Part shown: positions 10,127-18,482 of the stretch, one piece after another
Layout of the letters: every line of letters starts with the position of its first letter
Position numbering within the stretch: the stretch's first letter is position 1
Origin: Planktothrix sp. PCC 11201
GTDB taxonomy: Bacteria; Cyanobacteriota; Cyanobacteriia; Cyanobacteriales; Microcoleaceae
Length of the DNA: 42,848 nucleotides
Assembly: GCF_900009135.1 (NCBI RefSeq)
Contig: NZ_LT797704.1
Span: forward strand, 73,897-116,744
Direction: 5' to 3'
The notes under the pieces: generated by a model
The model's input: the letters and a program-made list of their open reading frames with translations, nothing else
Told to the model about the DNA's origin: nothing
The model's database searches: none
Position numbers and translations under genes: made by a program

Positions 10127-10375
10127 GTAGGGGCGGGTTCGACAAAATCTTTCAAATCTGACAAATAATCTTGATAAACCCGCTCCACCCCACCAAAATT
10201 TAACGTTAATAAAACCGGGTTTATATTGATTTCTATTATGGGGTTGGGCGGGTTTATTTAGGTTAATTATTATTAACAAAAATCCCGGCGAACCCGCCCC
10301 TACATTCAGGGGTTGGGCGGGTTTATTTAGGTTAATTATTATTAACAAAAATCCCGGCGAACCCGCCCCTACATT
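10127..10375. repeat. Cluster of GGGCGGGTT/AACCCGCCC palindromic repeats
   Basis: One unit (about 10127-10190) runs from GTAGGGGCGGGTTCGAC to AAACCCGCTCC. It is nearly identical to a block at 31.7 kb. Two tandem units follow (about 10238-10304 and 10305-10375), each running from GGGTTGGGCGGGTTTATTT to GAACCCGCCCCTACATTC. Each unit can fold into a hairpin through its GC-rich ends. Related copies lie near 31.6 kb, 40.3 kb and inside pheT. Confidence 0.9.
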
Positions 10376-10463
10376 CAATCGATGTCATAAATCTTAGGGA
10401 AAATTATCAATATCTTCAGGTCTTAACATTCCCGCCTCTGTTCTTCCGGCAACTTCTAACATT

Positions 10464-10748
10464 TTATAGTCCCAATTCTGTTAATAATTCCTGCATCATT
10501 TCCCAGGTTAATCCCTGTTGAATATAATGGGGTTCGGTGGGATTGTAAGGACTTAATAGACGATCAATTTCCAGGATTTTGGCCGTATTAGGAATAACAG
10601 GAATATCAGGATCAAAAGCTGTGGGACGCATTAAGGAACTAGAAAATCCTTTAAAAATGGCAATTTCATCGAATTCGCCATCGATTTCAATTTTAACAAT
10701 TAAAACTTCTTGAGGACGTTTAGTGGTATATTGTTCTAAGCGATTCAT
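10464..10748 (-). CDS. Small conserved cyanobacterial protein (DUF7734-like)
   Basis: This 94-residue acidic, soluble protein has the core QEVLIVKIEIDGEFDEIAIF, then KGFSSSLMRPTAFDPDIPVIP. I recall similar proteins as widely conserved in cyanobacteria and plastids under a DUF name (DUF7734, from memory). It has no signal peptide or membrane segment, and its function is unknown. It lies 11 bases downstream of the hybrid kinase on the same strand, so the two are probably cotranscribed, though a functional link is not implied. Confidence 0.8.
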   Translation of the reverse strand: MNRLEQYTTKRPQEVLIVKIEIDGEFDEIAIFKGFSSSLMRPTAFDPDIPVIPNTAKILEIDRLLSPYNPTEPHYIQQGLTWEMMQELLTELGL

Positions 10749-10759
10749 GATTAAAGTTC

Positions 10760-13357
10760 CTAATGACTTGAATTAAACGAGGCTAAATAGGAAAATTTTT
10801 GCAAGGGAAAATTAATAGTAAAAGTAGCTCCTTTTCCCTCCCCTTCACTTTCAGCTTTAACCGTTCCTTGCTGCAATGTCACTAACTGTTTGACAATCGC
10901 TAATCCTAACCCTAATCCTCCATGTTGTCGAGTGATGGAACTATCTGCTTGTCGAAAAGATTCAAAAATAGATGATAAGGAATCCTGGAGAATCCCTTGA
11001 CCCGTATCCTGAACTTGAATACAAGCTTGAGTTGAATTAGCAGTTAAACTGATGGTTACCGCTCCTCCTGGGGGTGTAAATTTAATTGCATTATCCAAAA
11101 GATGCTCTATAATTTGTTGTACTCGTTCTGGATCTCCAGCCACACTATCAACAGATTCATCTATTTTTATTTGTAGTTCAATTCCTTTAGTTATTGCCAA
11201 AGGTTCAAACATTTGTAAAACCGATTGAATCACCGACCGTAAATTAACTGAACTCAAATTAATCTTAGTTTTCCCTTGTAATAAATTAGAAATATCTAAT
11301 AAATCTTCAATTAATTTCGTCAAAGCTTTAGCATTACGTTCCATGGTTTCTAAAGCGATTTGGGAACGTTCCGGGGTTAAAGAACGGGTACGCAAGAGAT
11401 ATAACCAACCCAAAATAACATTTAAAGGCGTTCTTAATTCATGGGAAACAATAGCTAAAAATTCATTTTTTAACTGATTAGCTTTAGCTAATTCTTCCGT
11501 TTGTTGTTGCAGTCCGGTTAAAGCTAGTTGTAATTCTCGTTTTCTTAATGCTAATTCCTGGGCTAAGGTTTCTAAATCAACACTTTGAGTGGTTAATTCC
11601 TGCTGCAATAAATCTCTTGTCCGTTTAATAATAATCCAATTACTCACCCTTGCCCGTAATTCTTCCACAGAAAAGGGTTTCATCAAATAATCTTGCGCCC
11701 CTTCTCGTAACAATTGTACCCGAGATTCATCATCTGTTTTAGCAGTTAAGATCACAATGGGAGTAATATTCAATTCTGGATAAGTGCGAACTTTCTGCAC
11801 CATTTCATCCCCACTCATGCCCGGCATCATAATATCACTAATAATTAAATCGGGATGGAGGGCGAGTGCTTGATATAAACCTTCCTCTCCATTCGTCGCA
11901 ATTGCGGTGTTATAGTCCGAGGCTAAAGTTGTACAGACAAAATGACTCATGGTTGGATTATCTTCTACCACTAATACCAAAGGTTTTTCCGGTTGGGAAA
12001 ACATTGATAGGGGTGGATCAGATCCCAAAGTTTTGAGTTCATCTAACCAAGGTTGAACCTTCTTGTTATTATCTATATTCGGAGTAAAAATCAAAGATTC
12101 ATCTACCGTTTCAGAGGTTGTTTTTAAGGGAAACTCCACGATAAACAATGCACCTCCCTGGGGTGCTTCCTCAACGGTAACATTCCCTCCTTGAAGCTCC
12201 ACAAATTCCTTAACAATGGCTAATCCTAATCCCGTCCCCCCAAATTGCCGACTCAAACCCGTATCAACTTGACGAAACCGTTCAAAAATTGCCTGTCTCA
12301 GTTCAGGAGGAATACCAAATCCAGTATCTTGAACCTGTAAAATTGCCCAAGGAGAATTATTTTTCTCAGACAGGGATAAACCGCAATAAATTCTACCGCC
12401 TTGGGGTGTAAATTTAAAGGCATTTGAAAGTAAATTCAATAAAACTCTTTCTATTTTTTCTCCGTCTATTTCTACTAAAATCTCATCGGGTGTATTCACA
12501 ACAAATTCTATATTTTTTTGCTGTGCTAAACCCTCAAAATTTGCTGCCATTACTCGCACTAACTGAGCAACATCCACCGAACTATAGTGAAGCTGCATTT
12601 GACCTTCTGCTAATTTTGAAACATCTAATAAATCATTAACTTGTTTCAGTAATAAGCGAGCATTTTGTTCAATAATTTTAAGATCTTTATGATGTTTTGG
12701 AGTAATTTCTGGTGAGCTTAATAGTTGTTCCGTTGGCCCCAGAATCAAGGTTAAAGGAGTCCTCAGTTCATGACTCATATTGGCAAAAAACTGAGTTTTT
12801 AGGTGGTCTAATTCCTTGAGTTGACCGTAAATACTTTCTAATTTTTGATTAGCAACCTCTAAATTTTGATGACGTTTTTCTGACAGATGAGCCGTTTCAA
12901 TTAAGCCTAGGGCTTGGGGAACTAAAGGAGGTAATGCTAAAGCAGTAACGACAGAAACAAAAGCCGTAATCACTTTAATCATCCCTGATAACCAATACAT
13001 CGGATTCCAGAGTGTCCAGACCTCCATAACATGAGTAATTCCACAGGCAATAATAAAGGTTCCAAAGGCTAAAAACATCCAATGAAAAGGAATTTCTCGA
13101 CGGGATTTATGAACAAAATAAACCAATGTAATGGAAATCGAAAGATAGGCTAAAGCAATCATCAGATCGGAACTAACGTGCATCCATACCAGTCCGGGTT
13201 TCCACAGAAAACAATGACCATGGGGAATAAAACTAGACCCATTAAATAGGATATTGAAAACGTCTGGTATAACACTTTCAATTGAAATCGGAATCGATAG
13301 GATAACCAGAGGAATTGAAAGAATCGGATTGCATGGAGTTGTGATCATTGTCACCAC
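10760..13357 (-). CDS. Hybrid histidine kinase with ethylene-receptor-like N-terminus
   Basis: This 865-residue protein starts with three membrane helices (about 57-145) that match the ethylene-binding domain of plant ETR1 and cyanobacterial Etr1. They include MHVSSDLMIALAYLSI and the copper-ligand pair Cys105-His109 (ACGITH). A coiled coil leads to a first HisKA (H196 in MSHELRTPL) and HATPase domain. A receiver domain follows (D508, K560), then a second coiled coil, a second HisKA (H639 in VSHELRTPL) and a second HATPase. The duplicated kinase around an internal receiver is unusual. No PAS or GAF domain is seen. The start may be GTG at 13357 or ATG at 13348. The input signal is likely ethylene or a similar small molecule, by homology only. 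Confidence 0.92.
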   Translation of the reverse strand: MVTMITTPCNPILSIPLVILSIPISIESVIPDVFNILFNGSSFIPHGHCFLWKPGLVWMHVSSDLMIALAYLSISITLVYFVHKSRREIPFHWMFLAFGTFIIACGITHVMEVWTLWNPMYWLSGMIKVITAFVSVVTALALPPLVPQALGLIETAHLSEKRHQNLEVANQKLESIYGQLKELDHLKTQFFANMSHELRTPLTLILGPTEQLLSSPEITPKHHKDLKIIEQNARLLLKQVNDLLDVSKLAEGQMQLHYSSVDVAQLVRVMAANFEGLAQQKNIEFVVNTPDEILVEIDGEKIERVLLNLLSNAFKFTPQGGRIYCGLSLSEKNNSPWAILQVQDTGFGIPPELRQAIFERFRQVDTGLSRQFGGTGLGLAIVKEFVELQGGNVTVEEAPQGGALFIVEFPLKTTSETVDESLIFTPNIDNNKKVQPWLDELKTLGSDPPLSMFSQPEKPLVLVVEDNPTMSHFVCTTLASDYNTAIATNGEEGLYQALALHPDLIISDIMMPGMSGDEMVQKVRTYPELNITPIVILTAKTDDESRVQLLREGAQDYLMKPFSVEELRARVSNWIIIKRTRDLLQQELTTQSVDLETLAQELALRKRELQLALTGLQQQTEELAKANQLKNEFLAIVSHELRTPLNVILGWLYLLRTRSLTPERSQIALETMERNAKALTKLIEDLLDISNLLQGKTKINLSSVNLRSVIQSVLQMFEPLAITKGIELQIKIDESVDSVAGDPERVQQIIEHLLDNAIKFTPPGGAVTISLTANSTQACIQVQDTGQGILQDSLSSIFESFRQADSSITRQHGGLGLGLAIVKQLVTLQQGTVKAESEGEGKGATFTINFPLQKFSYLASFNSSH

Positions 13358-13599
13358 TGATAATATAAAGATGGGTATTTAGGGGATATATATTCTTAGT
13401 CTAAGCTACTCTAGGGCAAACAGAGTTTTGAACACCAGCACGACAACTACTCAGGGATATATCAACGCTTCCCACCATGATCGAAAAATTGGGTTTAAAA
13501 TCCCTAACTTCGTAGTTAGGCTTTATCAAGAAAATGGGTTCCACTTCGGCAGGCTCAGTACACGGCTTCTAGGACGGCTTTATATTGGTGGGTTGTCTA
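13358..13599. other. Spacer before the folded element
   Basis: This stretch holds the kinase promoter region at its left edge and then sequence with no supported gene. A short phrase around 13545-13565 (CACTTCGGCAGGCTCAGTAC) resembles a motif that is common in cyanobacterial spacers. A 60-residue frame at 13428-13610 has no recognisable features and I do not believe it. Confidence 0.4.
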
Positions 13600-13975
13600 T
13601 TGGCATCTGATGGTGCTACTATTTCCCATAACACCGAAAGGTAAAAAACCTGTCTAAAAACCTAGTCGCCTAACGGCAAAACGCGCTCACCTTGACAGTT
13701 GGAATCTATAGGGTTCTACTGCAAAGTTCTAGCTCTCCCCAGCAGTGGGTAAAAGATTCATGGGAGCTAAACAACCAGTTTTTTGAAACAAATTTGTTTC
13801 AAGTTAAAAAAGAACTCGCAGCAGTTCAACAGGCTCACTGCGAATAGGGTAGGGCATACCCGAATTTACGCTTGGGGAGAATCCCACCTCTGGTCAGAGC
13901 ACCCAAAGGTACTTTAGATTAAGTGGTTTCGCTGAACCAAGAATCCCCACGCCTTTAGGCAAAGGGAGTGTCAAA
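13600..13975 (+). ncRNA. Candidate structured RNA element with an IS605-type right end, no protein
   Basis: There is no credible reading frame, but stems follow one another closely: ACC-GAAA-GGT (13633-13642, a GNRA-type tetraloop), GCC-taac-GGC (13668-13677), a bulged stem 13731-13739/13762-13768, and the perfect 20-bp palindrome 13783-13802. Further on are CGCAG/CTGCG (13817-13821/13838-13842), GGGT/ACCC (13847-13861), CTCTG/CAGAG (13888-13899) and TGGTT/AACCA (13924-13939). It ends in a right end nearly identical to that of tnpB near 41.55 kb, and 13852-13940 still resembles the 3' part of that gene. This fits an omega-RNA (HEARO- or TnpB-type) element without its nuclease; a decayed transposon is the alternative. 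Confidence 0.4.
13941..13974 (+). mobile_element. Solo IS200/IS605-type right end
   Basis: GAATCCCCACGCCTTTAGGC followed by AAAGGGAGTGTCAA differs from the right end of the tnpB element at 41548-41581 at one or two positions. It forms the subterminal hairpin typical of IS605 ends. No transposase gene lies beside it. Confidence 0.75.
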
Positions 13976-14028
13976 TTAGAATGTGGAGGCAGTTGCAAAG
14001 AAGCACCAAACCTAAATCTTGAGGTTTA

Positions 14029-14064
14029 GGAATCGTCGCACTTTTAGGGCGGTGAGGGTGTCAA
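14029..14064 (+). mobile_element. Second solo IS605-like right end
   Basis: GGAATCGTCGCACTTTTAGG followed by GCGGTGAGGGTGTCAA has the same layout as the end at 13941-13974: GAATC, a GC-rich stem around TTTAGG, then GTGTCAA. A hairpin, CCTAAATCTTGAGGTTTAGG (14010-14029), precedes it. The sequence is diverged, so it may come from a different element. Confidence 0.5.
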
Positions 14065-14104
14065 TAAGGCAACTTTGAAAGATCGTACCGAATAAGGCGA
14101 ATTC

Positions 14105-16246
14105 ATGACAATGCCACAGTTTGACAAAACCCATGTCTCTCCATCGGAACCCAACGAGGAAGTTTCGAGTCCCACCCTATCGGAAAATGCTTTAGAAACC
14201 CCGGTAGAGGAAAACACCAAGACCCAGAAAAAAATCCCGTTGAAACTTCCGGCTTGGTTTTGGGGATGGCCGTTTCTGTGGCTGATTGTCTTACTGGGGT
14301 TTGGGACGATGGGGACAGGGGCGTTGTTGTGGTTATTGACGATGCCACCCGTCCCAAACTGTGAGGATATTTCGTCCCTATCTCCCGATAGCGAACATTT
14401 GTATTGTGCCGATATGGCTACAAAGTCGGGCAAAATTGAACCCTTACGTCAAGCCTTTGCCCTGGTTGCTAGTTGGCCGGCTGACCATCCCCTCCAGGGA
14501 CTCGCCCAGCAAAAAATGAAAGAGTGGTCACAGGCTTTAATTACCATTGCAGAGCAGAAGATTGAAACGGGAAATTTAGAAGATGCCTTAGCCATTGTTA
14601 ATATTGTCCCGAAAAATACCCCCGCCTATGAGTCGGTTGCCGTTGCCATTGAGGGATGGAAAAATAATTGGGATCAAGGGCAAAAAATTTATGACAAAGC
14701 CCAAGCAGCAATGAAGGCATTAGATTGGAGTAAAGCCTTTGAATATGCCCAGGCTTTATCTAAGTTAAATAATAGTCATTGGAGTGAAAAACGGTTTGAT
14801 GAAATCATGGATCGTTTGAGCTTAGAGCGTCAAGGGAATCAACGACTGAATGAAGCCCGGGAGTTGGCTAAAGACAACACCCCGGAAAAGTTAGCGGAAG
14901 CGATCGCCTTAGCTAATCAAATTGATAAAAAACTTTATATTCAAGCGGGTGCAATTAAAGAAATTAAAAATTGGAGTCGATCTTTACTCGATTTAGCCGC
15001 TAAACAATTAAAGGAAAAAAATATAGACGGTCTGACAAAAATTGCGGGTTTAGTTCCTAACTATTCTCCTTTATATTCAGAAGCACAAAATTTAATTTTA
15101 ATGGCCCAAGTGAAAGCCCTCAGTTGGAATCAAGCTAGTAGCAAACCCATTTGGCAACAAATGGCGATTCTGTGGGAAGGACAAGCAACCCTCGATCAAA
15201 TGGGCAATCAGTCCCTGCCCTATGAGGAAGCCAAAGTCACCTCCAAAGAAGTCTCAGGACAAATCCAGGATCTGATCAATTTACAGTTGGCGACGGCGGT
15301 GGCAACTATTCAGCATCCTTTTGCCTTACAACTGGCGATTGATCAAGCTCAGATGATTACCCCCCAACAGCCTCGGCGGGTTCATGCTCAAACCTTAGTC
15401 GCCCATTGGCGTAAGGAAATTCAGCGTCTTGAGGATCGACCCTATCTGGCTTTAGCACAACGGTTGGCCCAGACGGAAACCCCGCAAGGATATTCCCTGG
15501 CGATACAACAAGCCCTTCAGGTGGCTTTGGGGAGTCCCCTGCGGGTGGAGGCTCAAACCTTAATTGCTGAATGGAACAAACGGATTGAGATTATTGAGGA
15601 TCAACCTGTCCTGAATGAAGCTTTAGCCTTAGCCAAGGCAGGTAACCTCAGTGCGGCGATTGACAAAGCCTCCAAAATTGGCAGCCGTCGAGCGTTGTAT
15701 AAGCAGGCACAGGATAAAGTTTCCGGTTGGGTGGCTACAGTTCAAACCGCCGAAGATCGGCCAATTTTGGATCGAGCTTATAATTTAGCGAAAAAGGGAA
15801 ATCTGAGTGGGGCGATCGCCGAAGCTGCTCAAATTCGCTATGGTCGGGCATTATATTCTGAAGCTCAAGGGGCGGTGGCAGGTTGGGCAGCCGAAAGAGA
15901 TGCGGCGCTTGCGGTACAACAAGCCCCCACAGAACCCGCTCGTCCCGCGTATCAAGATTCCTACTCGAATGATTCGGGTTATTCTAACAATTCCGAACCC
16001 AGCTATTCCGAACCCAGCTATTCAAATGATTCGGGCTATTCTAACAATTCCGAAGCACCTAGCTATTCCGAACCTAGTTATTCCGAACCACCTAGTTATT
16101 CACAACCTAGCTATTCCGAACCCGCAGCACCTCCGGCTCAGGAGATTGCACCCGCCCCGGCTGAACCCGCACCAGAACCCGCCCCGGCTGAACCTGCCCC
16201 TAGTGGTGGAAATAATGCACCCGATCCTAATTTATTCTTGGAGTAG
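14105..16246 (+). CDS. Membrane-anchored helical-repeat protein with Tyr/Ser- and Pro/Ala-rich tail
   Basis: This 713-residue protein has an acidic cytoplasmic N-terminus (1-50) and one membrane helix (about 55-80, FLWLIVLLGFG to LLWLLTMPP). A long run of TPR-like helical repeats follows (about 90-600), built from units such as A(L/I)(D/E)xAxxIxxxxALYxxAQ. The tail from about 615 is a low-complexity block of SYSEPSYSNDSGY units and then APAEPAP units. Similar cyanobacterial proteins are often auto-annotated as chromosome segregation ATPases, but I see no ATPase motif. It could organise an extracytoplasmic assembly. Function unknown; the gene itself is sure. Confidence 0.88.
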   Translation: MTMPQFDKTHVSPSEPNEEVSSPTLSENALETPVEENTKTQKKIPLKLPAWFWGWPFLWLIVLLGFGTMGTGALLWLLTMPPVPNCEDISSLSPDSEHLYCADMATKSGKIEPLRQAFALVASWPADHPLQGLAQQKMKEWSQALITIAEQKIETGNLEDALAIVNIVPKNTPAYESVAVAIEGWKNNWDQGQKIYDKAQAAMKALDWSKAFEYAQALSKLNNSHWSEKRFDEIMDRLSLERQGNQRLNEARELAKDNTPEKLAEAIALANQIDKKLYIQAGAIKEIKNWSRSLLDLAAKQLKEKNIDGLTKIAGLVPNYSPLYSEAQNLILMAQVKALSWNQASSKPIWQQMAILWEGQATLDQMGNQSLPYEEAKVTSKEVSGQIQDLINLQLATAVATIQHPFALQLAIDQAQMITPQQPRRVHAQTLVAHWRKEIQRLEDRPYLALAQRLAQTETPQGYSLAIQQALQVALGSPLRVEAQTLIAEWNKRIEIIEDQPVLNEALALAKAGNLSAAIDKASKIGSRRALYKQAQDKVSGWVATVQTAEDRPILDRAYNLAKKGNLSGAIAEAAQIRYGRALYSEAQGAVAGWAAERDAALAVQQAPTEPARPAYQDSYSNDSGYSNNSEPSYSEPSYSNDSGYSNNSEAPSYSEPSYSEPPSYSQPSYSEPAAPPAQEIAPAPAEPAPEPAPAEPAPSGGNNAPDPNLFLE

Positions 16247-16272
16247 AGACCGATCATGGTCGGTCTCTACTC
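16241..16272. terminator. Bidirectional terminator hairpin
   Basis: GAGTAGAGACCGA (16241-16253) pairs perfectly with TCGGTCTCTACTC (16260-16272): a 13-bp stem with a 6-base loop. It overlaps the stop of the helical-repeat protein and lies 22 bases beyond the stop of the convergent oligopeptidase gene, so it can serve both. Confidence 0.75.
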
Positions 16273-16294
16273 GTAGGCGAATCCAACCTAATAA

Positions 16295-18391
16295 TTAAGC
16301 CGCAACTAAACCACTATGAATTAATAAAGGTTTTGTACTCGGTTCCCGTCCTCGGAAGGCTTTAAATACTTCCATGGGATGCAAACTTCCCCCTAGGGCT
16401 AATACCGTATCTCGGAAGCGTTGCCCAGTTTCAGACACCGCATTTTCATTATCTAATCCGGCTTCTTCAAAGGCGGCAAAGGCATCAGCACTTAATACTT
16501 CTGCCCATTTATAACTATAATATCCAGCCGCATAACCCCCGGCAAAAATATGACCAAAGGCGCATAAAAACGCATCTTCAACTATTGGTTTTAAAACCAT
16601 AGTATTCTCGGCAATCCGGTTACGAACATCATTAACGGTTTCATTTCCTCCGGGTTGATAACGGTGATGTAATTCGATATCCACAAAGGCAAAATGTAGC
16701 TGTCTTAACATGGCTGTCCCGCTCATGTAGGTTTTAGCCGCTAATAACTTTTGATAATAATGTTCGGGTAAAGTTTCTCCGGTTTGATAATGTTTTGCCA
16801 TGCCAAATAATGTGGCTTGGTCATAACACCAATTTTCCATAAATTGGCTAGGCAATTCCACCGCATCCCATTCCACGTTATTAATTCCCGCCGCTCCAGG
16901 ATAGTCAACGATGGTTAACATATGTTGCAGGCCGTGACCAAATTCATGAAATAAGGTTTCTACCTCTCCAAAGGTCATTAAACTGGGTTTATCATCCACC
17001 GGGGGCGTTTGATTACATTGTAAATAAGCCACAGGTAATCGGACTTTAGTTTCGCCATTTTCGACGAATTTAGCCCGGTTAATACAGTCATCCATCCATG
17101 CCCCTCCCCGTTTTTCTGCGGGGCGACTATAGGCATCTAAATAGAAAAATGCGATGGGATTTCCGCTTGAATTAGCCACTTGAAAATAGCGCACTTCTGG
17201 ATGCCAAATGGGAGCTTGACCATCGGCGGGAGTAATTATAATTCCAAAGATACGTTGAACTAATCCAAATAACCCATCTAGGACTTGGGGTAAGGCAAAA
17301 TAAGGCCGTAATTCTTCATCGGTAAAGGCAAATTTTTCTTCCCGTTGTCGCTCTGACCAAAAACTAATATCCCAATGTTGTAAATTCTCGGCTTCTGTGG
17401 CTCCTTTTGACCGCGCAAAGGCTTTTAAATCTTCAAATTCCTGTTGAGTTGCGTCATAACTGACAAGGCGTAATTCTTCTAATAAGGCTTCTACGGCTTC
17501 CACATTGGGAGCCATTTTGCTCTTTAAACTCAGTTCGGCAAAACTATTGAAACCGAGAATATTGGCTTTCTGTTTTTTGAGTTCTAAAATCCGTTCAATT
17601 AAGGGAAAATTATTCCATTCCCCACTCGATGCCCGACTAATATAACCGCGATAAACTTGTTCTCGCAGGTCTCTCCTCTGACTGTATTTTAAGAAGGGGC
17701 TAAAACTGGGTAAATCTAAAGTAATCTGCCAGGGGCCGTTTTCGGCGGTGGCATTTTCCGACCCCGATGAACGGGCAGCTTGAGCAGCTAAACTGAGTAA
17801 ACTTGGGGGTAATCCGGCAATTTCTTCCGGTGTTGTTAAGGTTAAACTAAAGGCTTTTGTCGCATCTAAAACGTGATTAGAAAACTTAGTTGAAAGCTCG
17901 GCTAATTCTAACTGAATGGCATTAAAGCGATCGCGATCTTCTCCTTCTAATCCAACTCCAGATAATTCAGCATCTCGTAAAGCCGTATTCACAATTCGTT
18001 GTTGAGCCGAATCTAAATTATCCCATTCATCGCTATTTCTTAATTGTTTAAAAGCCTGATAAATTGCTTTACTTTGATTGAGTTTATTGATAAATTGAAC
18101 AATATTAGGCTGAACCGTTGCATGGGCTGTTCTCAATTCAGGACTATTTTTAACTCCCATTAAATGACCGACAATTCCCCAACTCCAGGTTAACCGTTCC
18201 TGTAGTTTTTCTAAGGGTTCAACTAAATCCTTCCAAGTGGGTTTGACATTAGTTTCTAACTGAGTTAGATCCTGTTCTAATTCTGTTAACAGTTGCGTGA
18301 TCCCAGGGACAACCTGATCGGGTGTAATCTGTGGAAAAGGGGGTAATCCCTGACCAATTAATAGGGGGTTTTCTGTGATCGTGGAACTCAT
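16295..18391 (-). CDS. prlC: M3-family oligopeptidase A
   Basis: This 698-residue zinc metallopeptidase of the thimet/oligopeptidase A family has HEFGH at 482-486 (two zinc-ligand His and the catalytic Glu). A downstream Glu in VEWDAVELPSQFMENW (near 512) is the third ligand. The N-terminal helical lid and the C-terminal FGHIFAGGYAAGYYSYKWAEV block are typical. It degrades short cytoplasmic peptides, including released signal peptides. The length matches the family. It converges on the helical-repeat protein gene. Confidence 0.95.
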   Translation of the reverse strand: MSSTITENPLLIGQGLPPFPQITPDQVVPGITQLLTELEQDLTQLETNVKPTWKDLVEPLEKLQERLTWSWGIVGHLMGVKNSPELRTAHATVQPNIVQFINKLNQSKAIYQAFKQLRNSDEWDNLDSAQQRIVNTALRDAELSGVGLEGEDRDRFNAIQLELAELSTKFSNHVLDATKAFSLTLTTPEEIAGLPPSLLSLAAQAARSSGSENATAENGPWQITLDLPSFSPFLKYSQRRDLREQVYRGYISRASSGEWNNFPLIERILELKKQKANILGFNSFAELSLKSKMAPNVEAVEALLEELRLVSYDATQQEFEDLKAFARSKGATEAENLQHWDISFWSERQREEKFAFTDEELRPYFALPQVLDGLFGLVQRIFGIIITPADGQAPIWHPEVRYFQVANSSGNPIAFFYLDAYSRPAEKRGGAWMDDCINRAKFVENGETKVRLPVAYLQCNQTPPVDDKPSLMTFGEVETLFHEFGHGLQHMLTIVDYPGAAGINNVEWDAVELPSQFMENWCYDQATLFGMAKHYQTGETLPEHYYQKLLAAKTYMSGTAMLRQLHFAFVDIELHHRYQPGGNETVNDVRNRIAENTMVLKPIVEDAFLCAFGHIFAGGYAAGYYSYKWAEVLSADAFAAFEEAGLDNENAVSETGQRFRDTVLALGGSLHPMEVFKAFRGREPSTKPLLIHSGLVAA

Positions 18392-18482
18392 ACTTCTATT
18401 GTTTTCAATTTAGGGGGTAAGACATCTTATATAGTATCAGAAATTTGAATATTGTTAAAATATTTGTGCAGCTTACCCAGCT

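Noticed and set aside
10067-10378. A 103-residue minus-strand frame
   Set aside because: It is made of the palindromic repeat units, with an internally duplicated peptide that simply mirrors the tandem DNA repeat.
13428-13610. A 60-residue plus-strand frame in the spacer before the folded element
   Set aside because: No domain, no ribosome site and repeat-like content; not credible as a gene.
15807-16298. A 163-residue frame overlapping the end of the helical-repeat protein
   Set aside because: An out-of-frame reading of the SYSEP-type repeats, giving an artificial Ile/Pro-rich peptide.
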